Origin: Sorghum bicolor
Lineage: Eukaryota; Streptophyta; Magnoliopsida; Poales; Poaceae
Direction: 5' to 3'
DNA: 64,000 nucleotides
Assembly: GCF_000003195.3 (NCBI RefSeq)
Contig: NC_012878.2
Coordinates: forward strand, 50,941,129 to 51,005,128
The translations under genes and the position numbers were made by a program. The notes under the pieces are model-generated. The model did no database searches and was not told the origin of the DNA. It saw only the letters and a program-made list of their open reading frames with translations. The number at the start of each line of letters is the position of its first letter. The stretch's first letter is position 1. Below are positions 32,820 to 43,236 of the stretch, piece after piece.

Positions 32820-33827
32820 ATGCTGTCCTCTCACTGCGAGAACATGCTGCCGTACGCGCCGGGGCGGCGGGCGGCGGTGCTGCTCGACCACCGGCGGTAC
32901 CGCCCCAACGTCGTCGAGGTGGCGCCCAGCTGCCCGCGCTGCGACTCCCCCAACACCAAGTTCTGCTACTACAACAACTACAGCCTCAGCCAGCCCCGCT
33001 ACTTCTGCAAGGGCTGCCGCCGGTACTGGACCAAGGGCGGCTCCCTCCGCAACGTGCCCGTCGGCGGCGGGTGCCGGAAGAACCGCCGGGGAAAGCCGGT
33101 GGTGCGAGCCGTGGCCGTCGACGCTGCCGTGGCGGCGGCCAGCGGTGGCGCGTCGGCGTTGGCGAACCGGTCGTCGTCGTCGTCCCCCGCCACGCTGCGG
33201 CCGGACTTGCTACTGGAAGGCATGATCGGCAGCCCAGTCGGCCTGTGCCAGCCGACGGACGACGACGCAGCCGAAATTCCGGCCGTCGTGGCGCCCGAGG
33301 GATCCACGATCGACCTGGCGCTGCTGTACGCCAAGTTCTTGAACCATCAGCCTGCGGCTGCGGCCGAGCCGTGCGCCGCCGCCGTCGTGCCGGAATCGCT
33401 CGACACCTTGAGCGGGTCGTCGACGTCGGGCGACGTGAGCCCCGTCGTCGTCCCACCGCGGGACCAGCATCAGCCGTTCACGACGCAAGATCACGGCGGG
33501 TTTGGCGAGCTGTCCGCGACGACGGCGAGCGCGGAGCCAAGCGCCGCCCCGCCACAGCGCCCCGCCGACGACGCGTGTGCGTGTGCGGCGGAGGCGCTAA
33601 TTGGGGCGCTCAGCGTGGACCCGCGCTGCTACGACTCGCTGGGTTTGCCACCGGACGGCGGGGATCTGGTCCTACCGTCGACGTGGCATCTTGGGACCAA
33701 GTACGAGCCGTTCGATCCGCTACCCGAGGACGCCATGAGCCTTCAGGACGGCTTCGCCGGCGACGAGGACGTCTGGAGCAGTGCGCTGGCTTGTCAAGGG
33801 CTGGAAGCAGCTCTGTGCAGGCCGTGA
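32820..33827 (+). CDS. Dof zinc-finger transcription factor (DOF3.5/DOF1.2-like), intronless
   Basis: A single-exon gene; 335 residues from this ATG. The Dof domain starts at residue 38: CPRC, then [39 protein letters not shown]. The four zinc ligands are Cys38, Cys41, Cys63 and Cys66, spaced CX2C-X21-CX2C as in all Dof proteins. These are nuclear factors specific to plants that bind AAAG-containing promoter sites. The residues just before the domain ([14 protein letters not shown]) resemble, from memory, Arabidopsis DOF3.5 and DOF1.2. The rest is low-complexity, Ala/Ser/Asp-rich, with an acidic C-terminus that could be an activation region. An in-frame ATG at 32727 would add 31 residues, but the TATA box at 32691 leaves almost no leader for it. 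The family is certain; the subgroup is moderately sure. Confidence 0.96.
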   Translation: MLSSHCENMLPYAPGRRAAVLLDHRRYRPNVVEVAPSCPRCDSPNTKFCYYNNYSLSQPRYFCKGCRRYWTKGGSLRNVPVGGGCRKNRRGKPVVRAVAVDAAVAAASGGASALANRSSSSSPATLRPDLLLEGMIGSPVGLCQPTDDDAAEIPAVVAPEGSTIDLALLYAKFLNHQPAAAAEPCAAAVVPESLDTLSGSSTSGDVSPVVVPPRDQHQPFTTQDHGGFGELSATTASAEPSAAPPQRPADDACACAAEALIGALSVDPRCYDSLGLPPDGGDLVLPSTWHLGTKYEPFDPLPEDAMSLQDGFAGDEDVWSSALACQGLEAALCRP

Positions 33828-34485
33828 TTTTTAACTCCACCCTGTTGATTTTCACCGTGCTTGTGATTGTTTTTAATGCACTCTTTTATTTTTCCTGGTT
33901 GTGATCATGTTCAGGAGTAATTTATATAGACCATATATATACAGCATGTCCAGATCATGGATTATGAAGGGATCAACGGGAATACATGTGAGATATAGAA
34001 AGAATGTAATAAAAATTCGACACTTTGTTTTGACACTTTTTCTGTTCCTTTTATTTTGTTGCGAAAAGACACTTTCTCTGTGTCGCAGATGTAAGATATT
34101 TTGCAGGGACATGGTATCCAGTATACACATTTGATCTGATTAACTCTCTTTTGATGAAAAATTATAACAAAAACCATTAAATTACTCTATTATGATACTA
34201 TTATCCGTAATAAATTCGACGATGCTATGTCCATGTGACCAATCTTGGTAGATTTATGGAACCTATAGTCAAAGAAAAAAATGAAAAAACTGCAAAATTG
34301 CCACCTCTTATTACCAAAAACTTGCCACTAGAAATTTGCAAGCATGTCTACGAACTTAATTCGGGTGGAACTGTTGCAAAAAGACAAACTGAAAACCAGT
34401 AGCAAATTTGCAAATTCATCAAGAGAACCTTATGTATATTTAACATGTGTTTAGTTGAAACCTTCGTCAATTTATCTGGATTTTA
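33828..34485. other. Dof 3' flank, no further gene
   Basis: AT-rich sequence that includes the Dof 3' UTR. Short frames on both strands have no family resemblance. Confidence 0.5.
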
Positions 34486-34694
34486 GGGTCTGTTTACATA
34501 TCTAAAATCCAAAAGTTTACAAGATTCTCCATCACATTGAATGTTACGGCACATGTGTGGAACATTAGTTTACCTGTAAATCACGAGATGAATCTTTTCA
34601 GTCTAGTTAGTCCATAATTGGACAATGTTTGTCAAATACAAACGAAAGTGCTACAATGTCAAAATTCAAAAAGATTTTACATCTAAACAAGGCC
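34486..34694. mobile_element. Tourist-like MITE (GGGTCTGTTTA ends)
   Basis: Left end GGGTCTGTTTA, right end TCTAAACAAGGCC, with TTA on both sides (34483-34485, 34695-34697). Internal words (CTAGTTAGTCCATAATTGGA, CAAACGAAAGTGCTACAATG) place it in the GGCCTTGTTTAGTT family with a deletion in the middle. Confidence 0.85.
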
Positions 34695-35422
34695 TTAGTT
34701 TCGCAAAAATAAATGTATACGGTCTGCACAGTGAAACATGAATGCATACACTGAGTTGGATTTTTTTACATAAATAATGACAAGTGGGTAATTTAGAAGG
34801 GTGATAGAATTTTTTTTGATAATTTTAGAATGTCATATGTATGTAATTTAATTAGTTTAGGGTTTTTTTGTGTTATTTGTTATGATACAGTTGGGTGGAT
34901 CTTTTAGAGCAACTACATTAAGGCCCTCAAACATGCCAGTTGAATACCTAACAGTAGGGTTACCAGAACTCTCGGATTCGCATCATAATAGTATGATTAA
35001 CTCTTGACTGATTCTCCTAGTCAGCTAGAGACTCGGGGGGCTACACCCATCATGTGCGCTCCTAATTCAGGGAAAAGGCCTTAGGTTAGGAGGGCAAACC
35101 CATGTCCAAGTCAACCACGCCCCGGGGCTTGGCCTAGCCCACCTAAGTTCCCAACCTTGGAAGGCCACAATCAACCAAGGATAGGTGTGAGCGCCCTTGT
35201 GTTGCTTGGCTCAACTTCCTGTCCCCTACCGGCAGTGAGGAATATTCCCTCGAAATCTATTAGGAGTCCTGAACCTAACACGTGGGCAGAGCCACAGAAC
35301 GTAAGATCATGCTAAGGCTCTGTTCTCTCGCTCTAGCAAGCCTTTGACCACTTCTTGCCCAGGGTCACACCGGGGCATGATGCATCACGACTAGGATGAG
35401 CGCACAACCATCGCCAGGGTGT

Positions 35423-35660
35423 GTAATATCTCGGTCCAGGGCTTAATAGGATTAATAGGATACTCATACCAATAAGTTGCAACTTCTTTTTCGGAAGATC
35501 ATCTCAAAAAAACTCTAAAGTTAAGCGTGCTTGGCCTAAAAAAATCCCCGGATGGGTGACCGAACGGCAAGTACTTCCCTCTAACAGAAGATGTTAGGGA
35601 TGGTTCAAGATTGTGGACTAGGATCAGGGACGAGGGATTGCGCCGGATGCCACTACTAAC
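35423..35660 (+). mobile_element. Cassandra-type TRIM LTR with 5S rRNA-like segment
   Basis: It starts TGTAATATCTCGGTCCAGG and contains the internal promoter region of 5S rRNA: AAAGTTAAGCGTGCTTGGCC at 35517-35536 and GGATGGGTGACC at 35550-35561, matching the box A to box C region of plant 5S RNA. Non-coding LTRs carrying a 5S-derived segment are the hallmark of Cassandra, a terminal-repeat retrotransposon in miniature found across plants. Only one LTR is seen. The right border and target duplication are not clear. Confidence 0.8.
35517..35561 (+). other. 5S rRNA-like internal promoter region (relic within Cassandra)
   Basis: This core aligns with the plant 5S rRNA intragenic control region, but with an A-rich, altered middle. 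The flanks do not form a full 120-base 5S gene, so this is not a functional ribosomal RNA gene. It may still be read by RNA polymerase III. Confidence 0.75.
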
Positions 35661-35823
35661 CCAAGATTAGGACATGAAACTCCCCAAAACCATGCCTCCT
35701 TGTACGCCCACTTCCCTCCTATATATATAATGCTAGGCATGTGCTCCTGAACTCCTGAAGATAATGATCAAAGGGGAACCGGGCAATCGAACAACCGAGC
35801 CCTAGATCATTAGCATAGCGCTC

Positions 35824-35827
<4 letters not shown>

Positions 35828-35859
<32 letters not shown>
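35828..35859. repeat. (CT)n microsatellite
   Basis: An uninterrupted TC/CT dinucleotide run of about 32 bases in the leader-like part of the LTR remnant. Confidence 0.95.
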
Positions 35860-35861
<2 letters not shown>

Positions 35862-36060
35862 CATTGTAAGAACAATAATAAACCTTTTGTGCCTTGAGTG
35901 CTTAAGCCACCAAAATCATACAGTGTTGCTTTTACCGTTGTAGAGTTGTGTGCTGAAACATTAAGATATATGCCTGTGACTTACAGTATAAACACTGGAG
36001 GGCCGCAAGCAAACCATCACATGGGCTTCCTCTGATCGAGGGGGTAACGGAGGGGGTATA

Positions 36061-36694
36061 TTTGACCCATGGCCCAAGAAACGCTAGTGCTCTCTCCATT
36101 TGTCTCCACTAAATGTTTTACTCATGGCCCAAGATATCAGCATCCCCATTTCTACAAAAAAAAAAATCAAATGTGTTACGTATTGCGAAAGTAAAATGTT
36201 GACAAAAACTAGCAAAAGGAGGGAGATATATGGTCTTTGTGTAGAAGAAAAATTAAAACTTTATAGGCCATGCACCAACGCAGCTTGCACCCGTAAGACA
36301 CCGTACCTTTGCCTCCACTGCTCTCCGCAAAGGCAAAAGCACGGGATGGAAGGCCTGCGATGAAATCCTCAGCTGGCTCACTAATAGATGGGCCTGATTG
36401 CAGAGGATTCAGTTCTGAAAGACCCTTAGTCCCTCTTCCGTTTGGTGAGAAAAAATTCATATTACCTTTTTAATTTTTCCGAAAGTCTGTTTTTTTCTAA
36501 ACATTAAAACCATTCGTTTTACCTTCCAAACCTATTATAAGCGGTCTTGTTTTTTTTTTCTATTTATTTTGACTGAATCTTTAAAAAATCATTATAAATC
36601 ACAGAAAAAATCATAAAATAAAATAAATCTAATTTTATTGGACTCCAGAAAAATCATAGTAGTAGTTTACCCGGTTTTAGAGTTCAGGGGGTAA
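36061..36694. other. Intergenic, no supported gene
   Basis: Two ATGGCCCAAGA words (36068 and 36124) form a short direct repeat. No gene was recognised. Confidence 0.45.
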
Positions 36695-36899
36695 GGGGTT
36701 GTTTGGTACAGCTCCTCACGAGGGACTCCTCTAGAGGAGCCAGAGCCGTTTTGAAGAAGCCGTAATTTGTAGCTTCGCCAAAACGGCTCCAGCTCCTCTG
36801 GTTTTTACATAAAAACGACTTCTCTAGAAAAAACGTTTGGCAGGGCTCCTCTGAAGAAGTCAGAGCTGGAACCGGAGAAGAGCCCTGCCAAATAGGCCC
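36695..36899. mobile_element. Tourist-like foldback MITE with TAA duplication
   Basis: Left end GGGGTTGTTTGGTACAGCTCC, right end GCCCTGCCAAATAGGCCC, flanked by TAA at 36692-36694 and 36900-36902. It is 205 bp with strong internal complementarity around CTCCTCT/AGAGGAG words. The TAA duplication indicates PIF/Harbinger. Confidence 0.8.
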
Positions 36900-37892
36900 T
36901 AAACACAGACTTTTGCAAAAGTTGAAGAATGTAATGTAGAGTTTTTTCTTTTGATGATGGTCAGCAGCCCATAGTAGTAGCACTAGTATATCGAGTCCTA
37001 GGTCCAAAATCTAAACAAAATAACTAGATATTGAGGTCCGCCTACTCCATGCAAAAGTTGGGAAAAAAATTCGGCCAAAATTATTAGCAAGATGGAGACC
37101 ATAATTAAGAAAAAAAATATATAAGTAGTCCTCTAAGAAGACATTTAGATGACATAATCTTACTTAAAAGCCAACTCATTCAAAGTTTCAAAGTGCAAAA
37201 TCTTCCCCCTCTATTTTTGCAACATTTTCGTCTCCAAGTGAGCTTCCAAGTTCAATGGAGTGTATGTAGAGTTGTTGTGAGGAAGAAGAAAGCTTTTAAA
37301 GGGAATAATTTTTCAGGGTTGGTTCACTAAGACGACCAGCCCTATACATTTTTTTTAGGAACGCTTCTATTAACACAACTGTCCCTAGAAACATCTGATT
37401 TTTTAGGGCTGGTTCTCTTAACAAATCCAACCTTGAACATCTCATTTGATGGGGCAGCTCTTTTAAAATAATCATCTCGAAAATGGATATATTTATAAGG
37501 ACAACTTTCTTACTTTCTTAGCGGATTTGTCCATTAAAATTAATTTCAGGTGTGGTGTAGTTACAGTGTTCATGTTCTAGTTATATATGTGGTTTCGTAT
37601 GTGAACGGTGCCTCTATAATAAATCGGTGCCAGTTGTAGAAAAGATATGTGTTGTGTAGTAGTATTGTTTTTAAAGATGTGAGGAGCTGCTTCAGTGCTT
37701 CTCCTGCTTAATTATTAATGTAACTATCCTATCAATCACAAACGCCTGTACACAGTACACAGCTCTCTTTGTTTTGATGGTTGGCTAGCTTCAAACAGAC
37801 TGAATTCTGAAGCACGAGTTGGCCGGACGCCGGAGCCATACTCTGTTCAGTGTTCAGTGTTCCGGTAGTGGTCGTCTTCAACTACTGTCAGG
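36900..37892. other. Intergenic, AT-rich, probable 3' flank of the ankyrin gene
   Basis: No gene was recognised. The last 150 bases before 37893 are likely 3' UTR of the minus-strand ankyrin gene. Confidence 0.5.
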
Positions 37893-40098
37893 TCATGTCG
37901 GGTACGAGCAAAACTGGAGCTGAGGTTGCACGAGAAGATTTGGAGAGAAGCGGTGCTGAGCAGCAGGTGGCCGCAGGTAGGACATGTCCAACAGAAACGT
38001 GACGAGGATCAATGCGAGGATGAGTAGCGTCGCCACCATCTTGAAGAGGTTGAGCCACGGCGTGCGCGAGAGTAGCAGCTTCTGGCAGGGGATCGGCCGC
38101 GGTCCCAGCAGCACGCCGAGGAGCCCCTTCAGCCCGAGCCGCGCCCATATCGGCTTGGCGAGCACCATGGGCCACCAGGTGCCCGGGTGCGCGAAGACCA
38201 CGGACACGCACGCCATGGCGCACACGGCGGCGTTCAGGTTCCCGCCGGGGATCCCGGTCCCCGGTGGGCTGAGCGCCAGGTGCACGCCGACGGCGAAGGT
38301 GGCGATGACGAGCAGGATGCCAACGTGGAGCAGGTTGGATGACCAGACGTGGTAGCGGCTGCGGTGCCTCGGGTGCACGGTGGTGAGCCCCGCGTACATG
38401 AGCAGGCACGTCGCCACCGTGGAGCACATGAACGCCAGCGCGTCGGAGAGGACGAACGCCCAGAACGCCGGCCTCTCCGCGGCGTCGGCGGCAGTCCCGG
38501 GCATGGTGAAGGGCGCCGCGAACGTCACCGTCGCGATGAGGACCGACCCGATGGCGCGGTTCTGCGTCAGGTTGGTGTACTTGCTGAGCTCCTTCTCCGA
38601 GCACCCGACCCCGGTGCGCTTGTTCAGGCACTCGTCCCGGCGGCGGGGGCTGCGGTGCGCGCCGCACCACACCAGGCACTGCGCTATCAGGACCTCCGGG
38701 TTCATCGGGTTCGTGTAGCCGTGGTCGAGCTCGTTGATGGCGAGGTCCAGCGGCGTCGCGCCGTCGTTGTTCATGATGCTCAGGTTCACCTTCACGTCAC
38801 GCATCAGCAGCATGGCGATCCTGTCGCAGCCGTGCTTCACGGCCAGGTGCAGCGGCGTGTTCCCCCTGCTGTCCCGCGCGTTCGTCATCCTCCCGAACCG
38901 CGGGTTCTTGCACATGTGCTGCACCACCTTCTCCTTCTTGTGCTCGATGGCGCAGTGCAGGACGTTCCTGCCTCGGTTGTCCAGCAGCTCGTCGCTGTTG
39001 GGGCACGTCTCCATGAGCTGCTCGATGATGCCGACCTTGCCCATCTTCGCGGCGGTGTGCACGGGGAAGAGTCCGTCCACGTCCGGGATGTACGCCAGCG
39101 AAGAGTCCTCCAGCAGGAGAAGCTTCACTGCTCCGATCTTCCCAGCCGACGCCGCATGGTGGAGCGCCGTGTTCCCAGAGTTGTCCACCTTCTTCGCCAG
39201 CGTCGGCTCCCAGCACCACAGTGACTTGCTCATTTCTTGAAATGTTCCAGTTGTATGCAAATGCAACACATCATGAGGAACCATATCAAATCAAAAGCTA
39301 GCACGAAATGCACAACAGCACAAGGAAGATTGGCAGCTTACCTTCACTGGCAAGGACCGCAGCGTGCAGGGCAGTCTGTCCATCGGGTCCGGCATAGTAC
39401 GCCGGAGATTTCACCCCATCAGGCGGAGAGCCTGCGATCAGGACGTCGACCATGTCGGCGCGGCCTAACGCGGCCGCCAGGTACAACGGGGAGAAGCCCA
39501 TCCCATCGACCACCGCGGCCAGCCCACCGTCCGCGGCCATGAGCTTCGCCAGGACCGGCTCATGGCCGTTCCTGATGGCTTCATGCATCGCGGTCGCGCC
39601 CTCCGAGTTCCTCGCCCGGAGCATGGACTCCTCGCCGCTAGACGCGCCGGAATCCCACGCCGGCGCCGGCGCCGCCGCCATCGTCGCAGGGGCGGCAAGG
39701 GCATGCCCGATAAGGTAGCACACCACGTCGACGTGCCCGGCCCTCGCGGCACAGATCAGAGGAGTGTTGCGCATGTTGTTCCTGGCCTTGACGAGCGACT
39801 CGTCAAGGTCGCACATTATGCGGGCGTGCTCCAGGTAGCCACGGCCGGCGGCGATATGGAGCGCCGTGTTCCCCTCCGAGGTGACGCCTTTCAGGCAGCT
39901 CCGGCTGCCTCGGTGCGTAGCTTCGAGCTCGCCTCCATTGTCAGTAGTGCTGCTCAAACCGAGCACCTGCTCTAGGAGCGCCTTGTCGCCGGTGGCGGCA
40001 GCTCTGAGCAGCTCATGGTTCATGGTGTGTGGGGTGTGCCGTGGTGGTACACCTGCTGAAGGAGACATCATGACCATGGTGTGGTTCGAGCACGGCAT
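37893..40098 (-). CDS. ACD6-like ankyrin repeat membrane protein with PGG domain
   Basis: Two exons on the minus strand: 40098-39342 and 39235-37893, giving 699 residues. The donor is GAAG/GTAAGC and the acceptor TTTCAAG/AAATG. Joining restores an ankyrin repeat across the junction (TALHAAVLASEEMSKSLW), which supports the model. About ten ankyrin repeats cover residues 26-420 (GNTALHIAAGRGYLEHARIM, NTPLICAARAGHVDVVCYLI, GNTPLHLAVKHGCDRIAMLL). The PGG domain begins near residue 472 (NRAIGSVLIATVTFAAPFTM at 478-497), and four hydrophobic membrane segments follow. Plant proteins of this layout include ACD6, a plasma-membrane regulator of salicylic-acid-dependent defence, and salt-stress relatives. 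The usual PGG triplet reads PGT here. A TATATTTA box lies about 70 bases upstream of the start codon. The family is firm; the exact role is unknown. Confidence 0.94.
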
Positions 40099-40164
40099 TA
40101 GTTCGAGTGCTCATACAGTAATTCCAGACACTAAAGTAGGCGCTTTAAGCTAGCCCTTCCTGCA

Positions 40165-40172
40165 TAAATATA
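40165..40172 (-). promoter_or_regulatory. TATA box of the ankyrin/PGG gene
   Basis: TATATTTA on the minus strand, 67 bases upstream of the ATG. It would give a leader of about 40-50 bases. Confidence 0.5.
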
Positions 40173-41627
40173 CACATAAATATGGGTGATTTGTATGGTA
40201 ATTTACCACATTAGAAAGAAGGGTCAAACACGCAACCGCGTAAGTTACTTGGCCCCATCAAATCAACATCAAAATTTTGGCAAAGCATATTATAACTGCA
40301 AATAGAAGCCACTAATTTTGCGCAAGATGGCAATCAAAAGCTCATCAGATCGCTGGAAACGGGAGTTACAGAGTTTGATTTCCTGATGTGGGCATGAATG
40401 TTACGGATGTATACAAAAGGCTCTTGAAATCACATGAAATTTGAGTTACACAAGCATATGCTACATCGCGGCTTTCACCCAGCTCTCCATGTACCATTTC
40501 AGGTGTGCCGATCGAAAGCGGATATAGGCCTTTAGGGCACGAACATATCCAATTCATGAGACTATAAAAAGTGAAAAAAAAAGTAGTGAGGCCAACAATA
40601 ATCCTAAGTAATCTAGTTAGATTACAGTAAGGATGGGACACTGATGAATAATCCTGTCTAACGCAAATCTGAATAAGCGATATCAGTACGTGTCACGTGC
40701 ATATGAAGGACAGGCGGACAGGCCATCAGAGCACAACTATTTCTTTTCTTTTTTTACAACAACAATCTGCTAGTTCACTGGCCTAGTTACGGTCAACACA
40801 AAGGTGCTGAGCTAATAATGAAAATGATTGGCATGACTACTAAGACTGTCAATTTCGACTAGAAAAGTGAAAGGGATGCCCAAATGCAAGTTTGCTATCA
40901 CTCCTACGGTCCTACCTTACCTTTATTGCTATAGTAACGTGTTACATAGAGGACATGCTTTGTCCCGTAATACATTATATTCTATAAATTTTAAGACGAC
41001 TTAAGGGAATGACACGTGTATCCATAAATTATTCTAATTATAGAGTTTCTTCTCAAACCGTGGCTTACTTTTAAACAAACCTTGCCAAATCGAAATATAG
41101 TCATTATGTAGAATACATTGCATGTTAATATAAATTTTAGAAGTTATAATGCACCGTTTGGTTAGCGATTCATTTTTGCATTGACTAAGGTCTAATTTGG
41201 AAACTCCAATCTCTCTAGGATCCTAAACTTTTTCCTAAGTGAATAATCTATGGGATATCGTTTTAATTATCATTCTAGTTCTTAGTGAGGAGTTTTCCGT
41301 CTCTGGGTTTTGCTCTCCTTTACATCCAAAGGAGCTCTAATAGTGAATTAATTAATATAATGACGCCACAGGTACTGCCTTTCATCATCCTTTTGGATCG
41401 TTTCTCCGGTGCTAAGACATGGCGACTTGGCGAGATGCACTGCACCTAGTGCGTGTGCATGTGCATCATAGATAGATGAGACAAATCAAAGCCAACCACT
41501 CCACCATGCACACACAGGACAACAATCCGAGGAGGTCACAATCGAGCCCAAACACAAGCAAGCGGGTGCAGGAGCACATGCAAACAGCAGCGAAATTGCG
41601 TAGGAGTGGAAACCGATCAGCATCAGC
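40173..41627. other. Upstream region of the ankyrin gene, no gene seen
   Basis: AT-rich, with no frame of family resemblance and no clear transposon ends recognised. Confidence 0.45.
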
Positions 41628-41862
41628 GGCCTTGTTTAGTTGCCGAAATGAAAAAATTTTCGGTCACTATAGCACTTTCGTTTATTTGTGGTAAATATTA
41701 TCTAATTATAGACTAAATAGATTCAAAAGATTCCTCTCGTGATTTACAAGCAAACTATATAATTAATTTTTATTTTTAATTATATTTAATGCTATATGTA
41801 TGTACCGTAAGATTCGATATGACGAGAAATCTTAAAAAGTTTTTGATTTTTGGGGCTAAACA
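41628..41862. mobile_element. GGCCTTGTTTAGTT-family MITE, right end lost
   Basis: Starts GGCCTTGTTTAGTTGCC with internal TATAGCACTTTCGTTTATTT and GTAAGATTCGATATGACG. It ends at GGGGCTAAACA without the terminal AGGCC. Confidence 0.8.
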
Positions 41863-43236
41863 ATTCCATTCCGGCTGCACGCGGTGCCGGTTGAGGTCCC
41901 TCGAAGGCTCCAGCGGGGAAATGGCATGGAACTTTGGGCGCGTAAGTTAGAAAAATAGAAGAAGAACACGCAGAAATAAAGGATGCGCCTCTATGTTTAG
42001 TTAAGTTGTGTGCCGATCTTCGAGCAGCACGGGCATGTAAAGAAGCAAGTTACGTCATCTGTTTCAAAATATGAATAGATTTTAATTAACTTTAGAAGCG
42101 GTTGGCATGCCTCTATTGAGGCGAATATCACAGCCATCTCTAGTTTTCCACTTTGTAATGCTGTAATTTTTTTCTTTTTATTTACCCGTCTAATAAAAAT
42201 CTAGCCAAAATCTTTTGGTGTCTTTCGAAAAAAATCGGCGATTTATAAAGGTGGATGCCCAACTACCTAAAAAATAGACTTTCTAGAGATGGGTGACAAT
42301 AATAGCCGCCTCTACATTCTTTAGTTAAATGAAAATAATATTTTGATGCAATTATATGTTTTCACCCATGCTTGCTGCACCTAACCCTGCTGTCGACGCG
42401 ACATGCCTCTGCTCACTATTTTCCATCACCAATTCTTACGAGTCACCCAATTCTAGCTGATACAGGTAGAGAAATTGAATTCACTTCATAGAATCAGCAC
42501 ATGTTTATTAATTCTTAATATCTATGGTTGTCTTTTCCCCCCAAATGGGTTATCTAGAGTTGAGCATTCTTACTTAAATATAAGGACTCGATAGCAGAAA
42601 CCTGTTTTCGAAGACATAGTTAACCAAATTGAAGAACTATAAGTTGAATTATATCAGACATTTTTTCAGTCTTATAAAACAGGAGCTATAAAATATACCT
42701 TCACCTGTTGATATGAGGTTAACTGGCCCATGTCCCATGATCCAGGAAACTCTAAAGTGCCTTTTTTTTTCCTACTGTAACATGCTCAGCAACTCACATC
42801 TTAACAGAAGTTTGACATAGGTACACAAGTTTCATCTACCATCGGATGAGAGTGCTTCAGGTGGTCAGGTCCTTATGATACAGATCTAAATCACTGACGG
42901 CGGAGAATGACCTTTCTGAAGCTGTCATACATAGTGTAAACAACCAAGTTTCTTTAGACGTCAAGTTCGATAATAATACCAGCACAAGACGCACAACAGT
43001 CACATTTTTATCTTTGAAATACAACACTTACAAGACATACACGATCGAGCTTCGTACAGACATTGCCGAATGGAAAGCTCACTTCAACACAGTTTAAGCA
43101 GATTCTGAACACAATGAACTCAGAGTTTAAGCGGATTCTGAACACAATGAACCAACACAATTGTAAACCTAAACATGTTGACTGACGCTGTGACGCACAT
43201 CCCTCGTCCCTCGAGATGTCACAACAATGTTACATT
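41863..43236. other. Intergenic, including LRAT-gene 3' flank
   Basis: 42188-42234 repeats the retroposon-tail motif of 2431-2477 (GTCTAATAAAAAT, then CTTTCGAAAAAA). Close to the LRAT gene there is a short direct repeat around GATTCTGAACACAATGAAC (43101-43150). The last part is probably the 3' UTR of that gene. Confidence 0.5.

Larger units (their letters stand above)
34900..36060 (+). mobile_element. Probable LTR-retrotransposon remnant hosting a Cassandra LTR
   Basis: Sequence on both sides of the Cassandra-type LTR has LTR-like layout: non-coding, GC-richer, with a strong TATA run (CTATATATATAATGCTAGG at about 35719-35737) followed by leader-like sequence, a (CT)n tract and an AATAATAAA-type signal near 35874. 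Its ends and target duplication could not be fixed, so the call and borders are tentative. Confidence 0.35.

Noticed and set aside
35423..35660. Functional 5S rRNA gene
   Set aside because: Only the internal promoter words match; the middle and ends differ and the surroundings are Cassandra LTR.
38349..39224. 291-residue plus-strand frame over the ankyrin gene
   Set aside because: Antisense shadow of the ankyrin/PGG exon.
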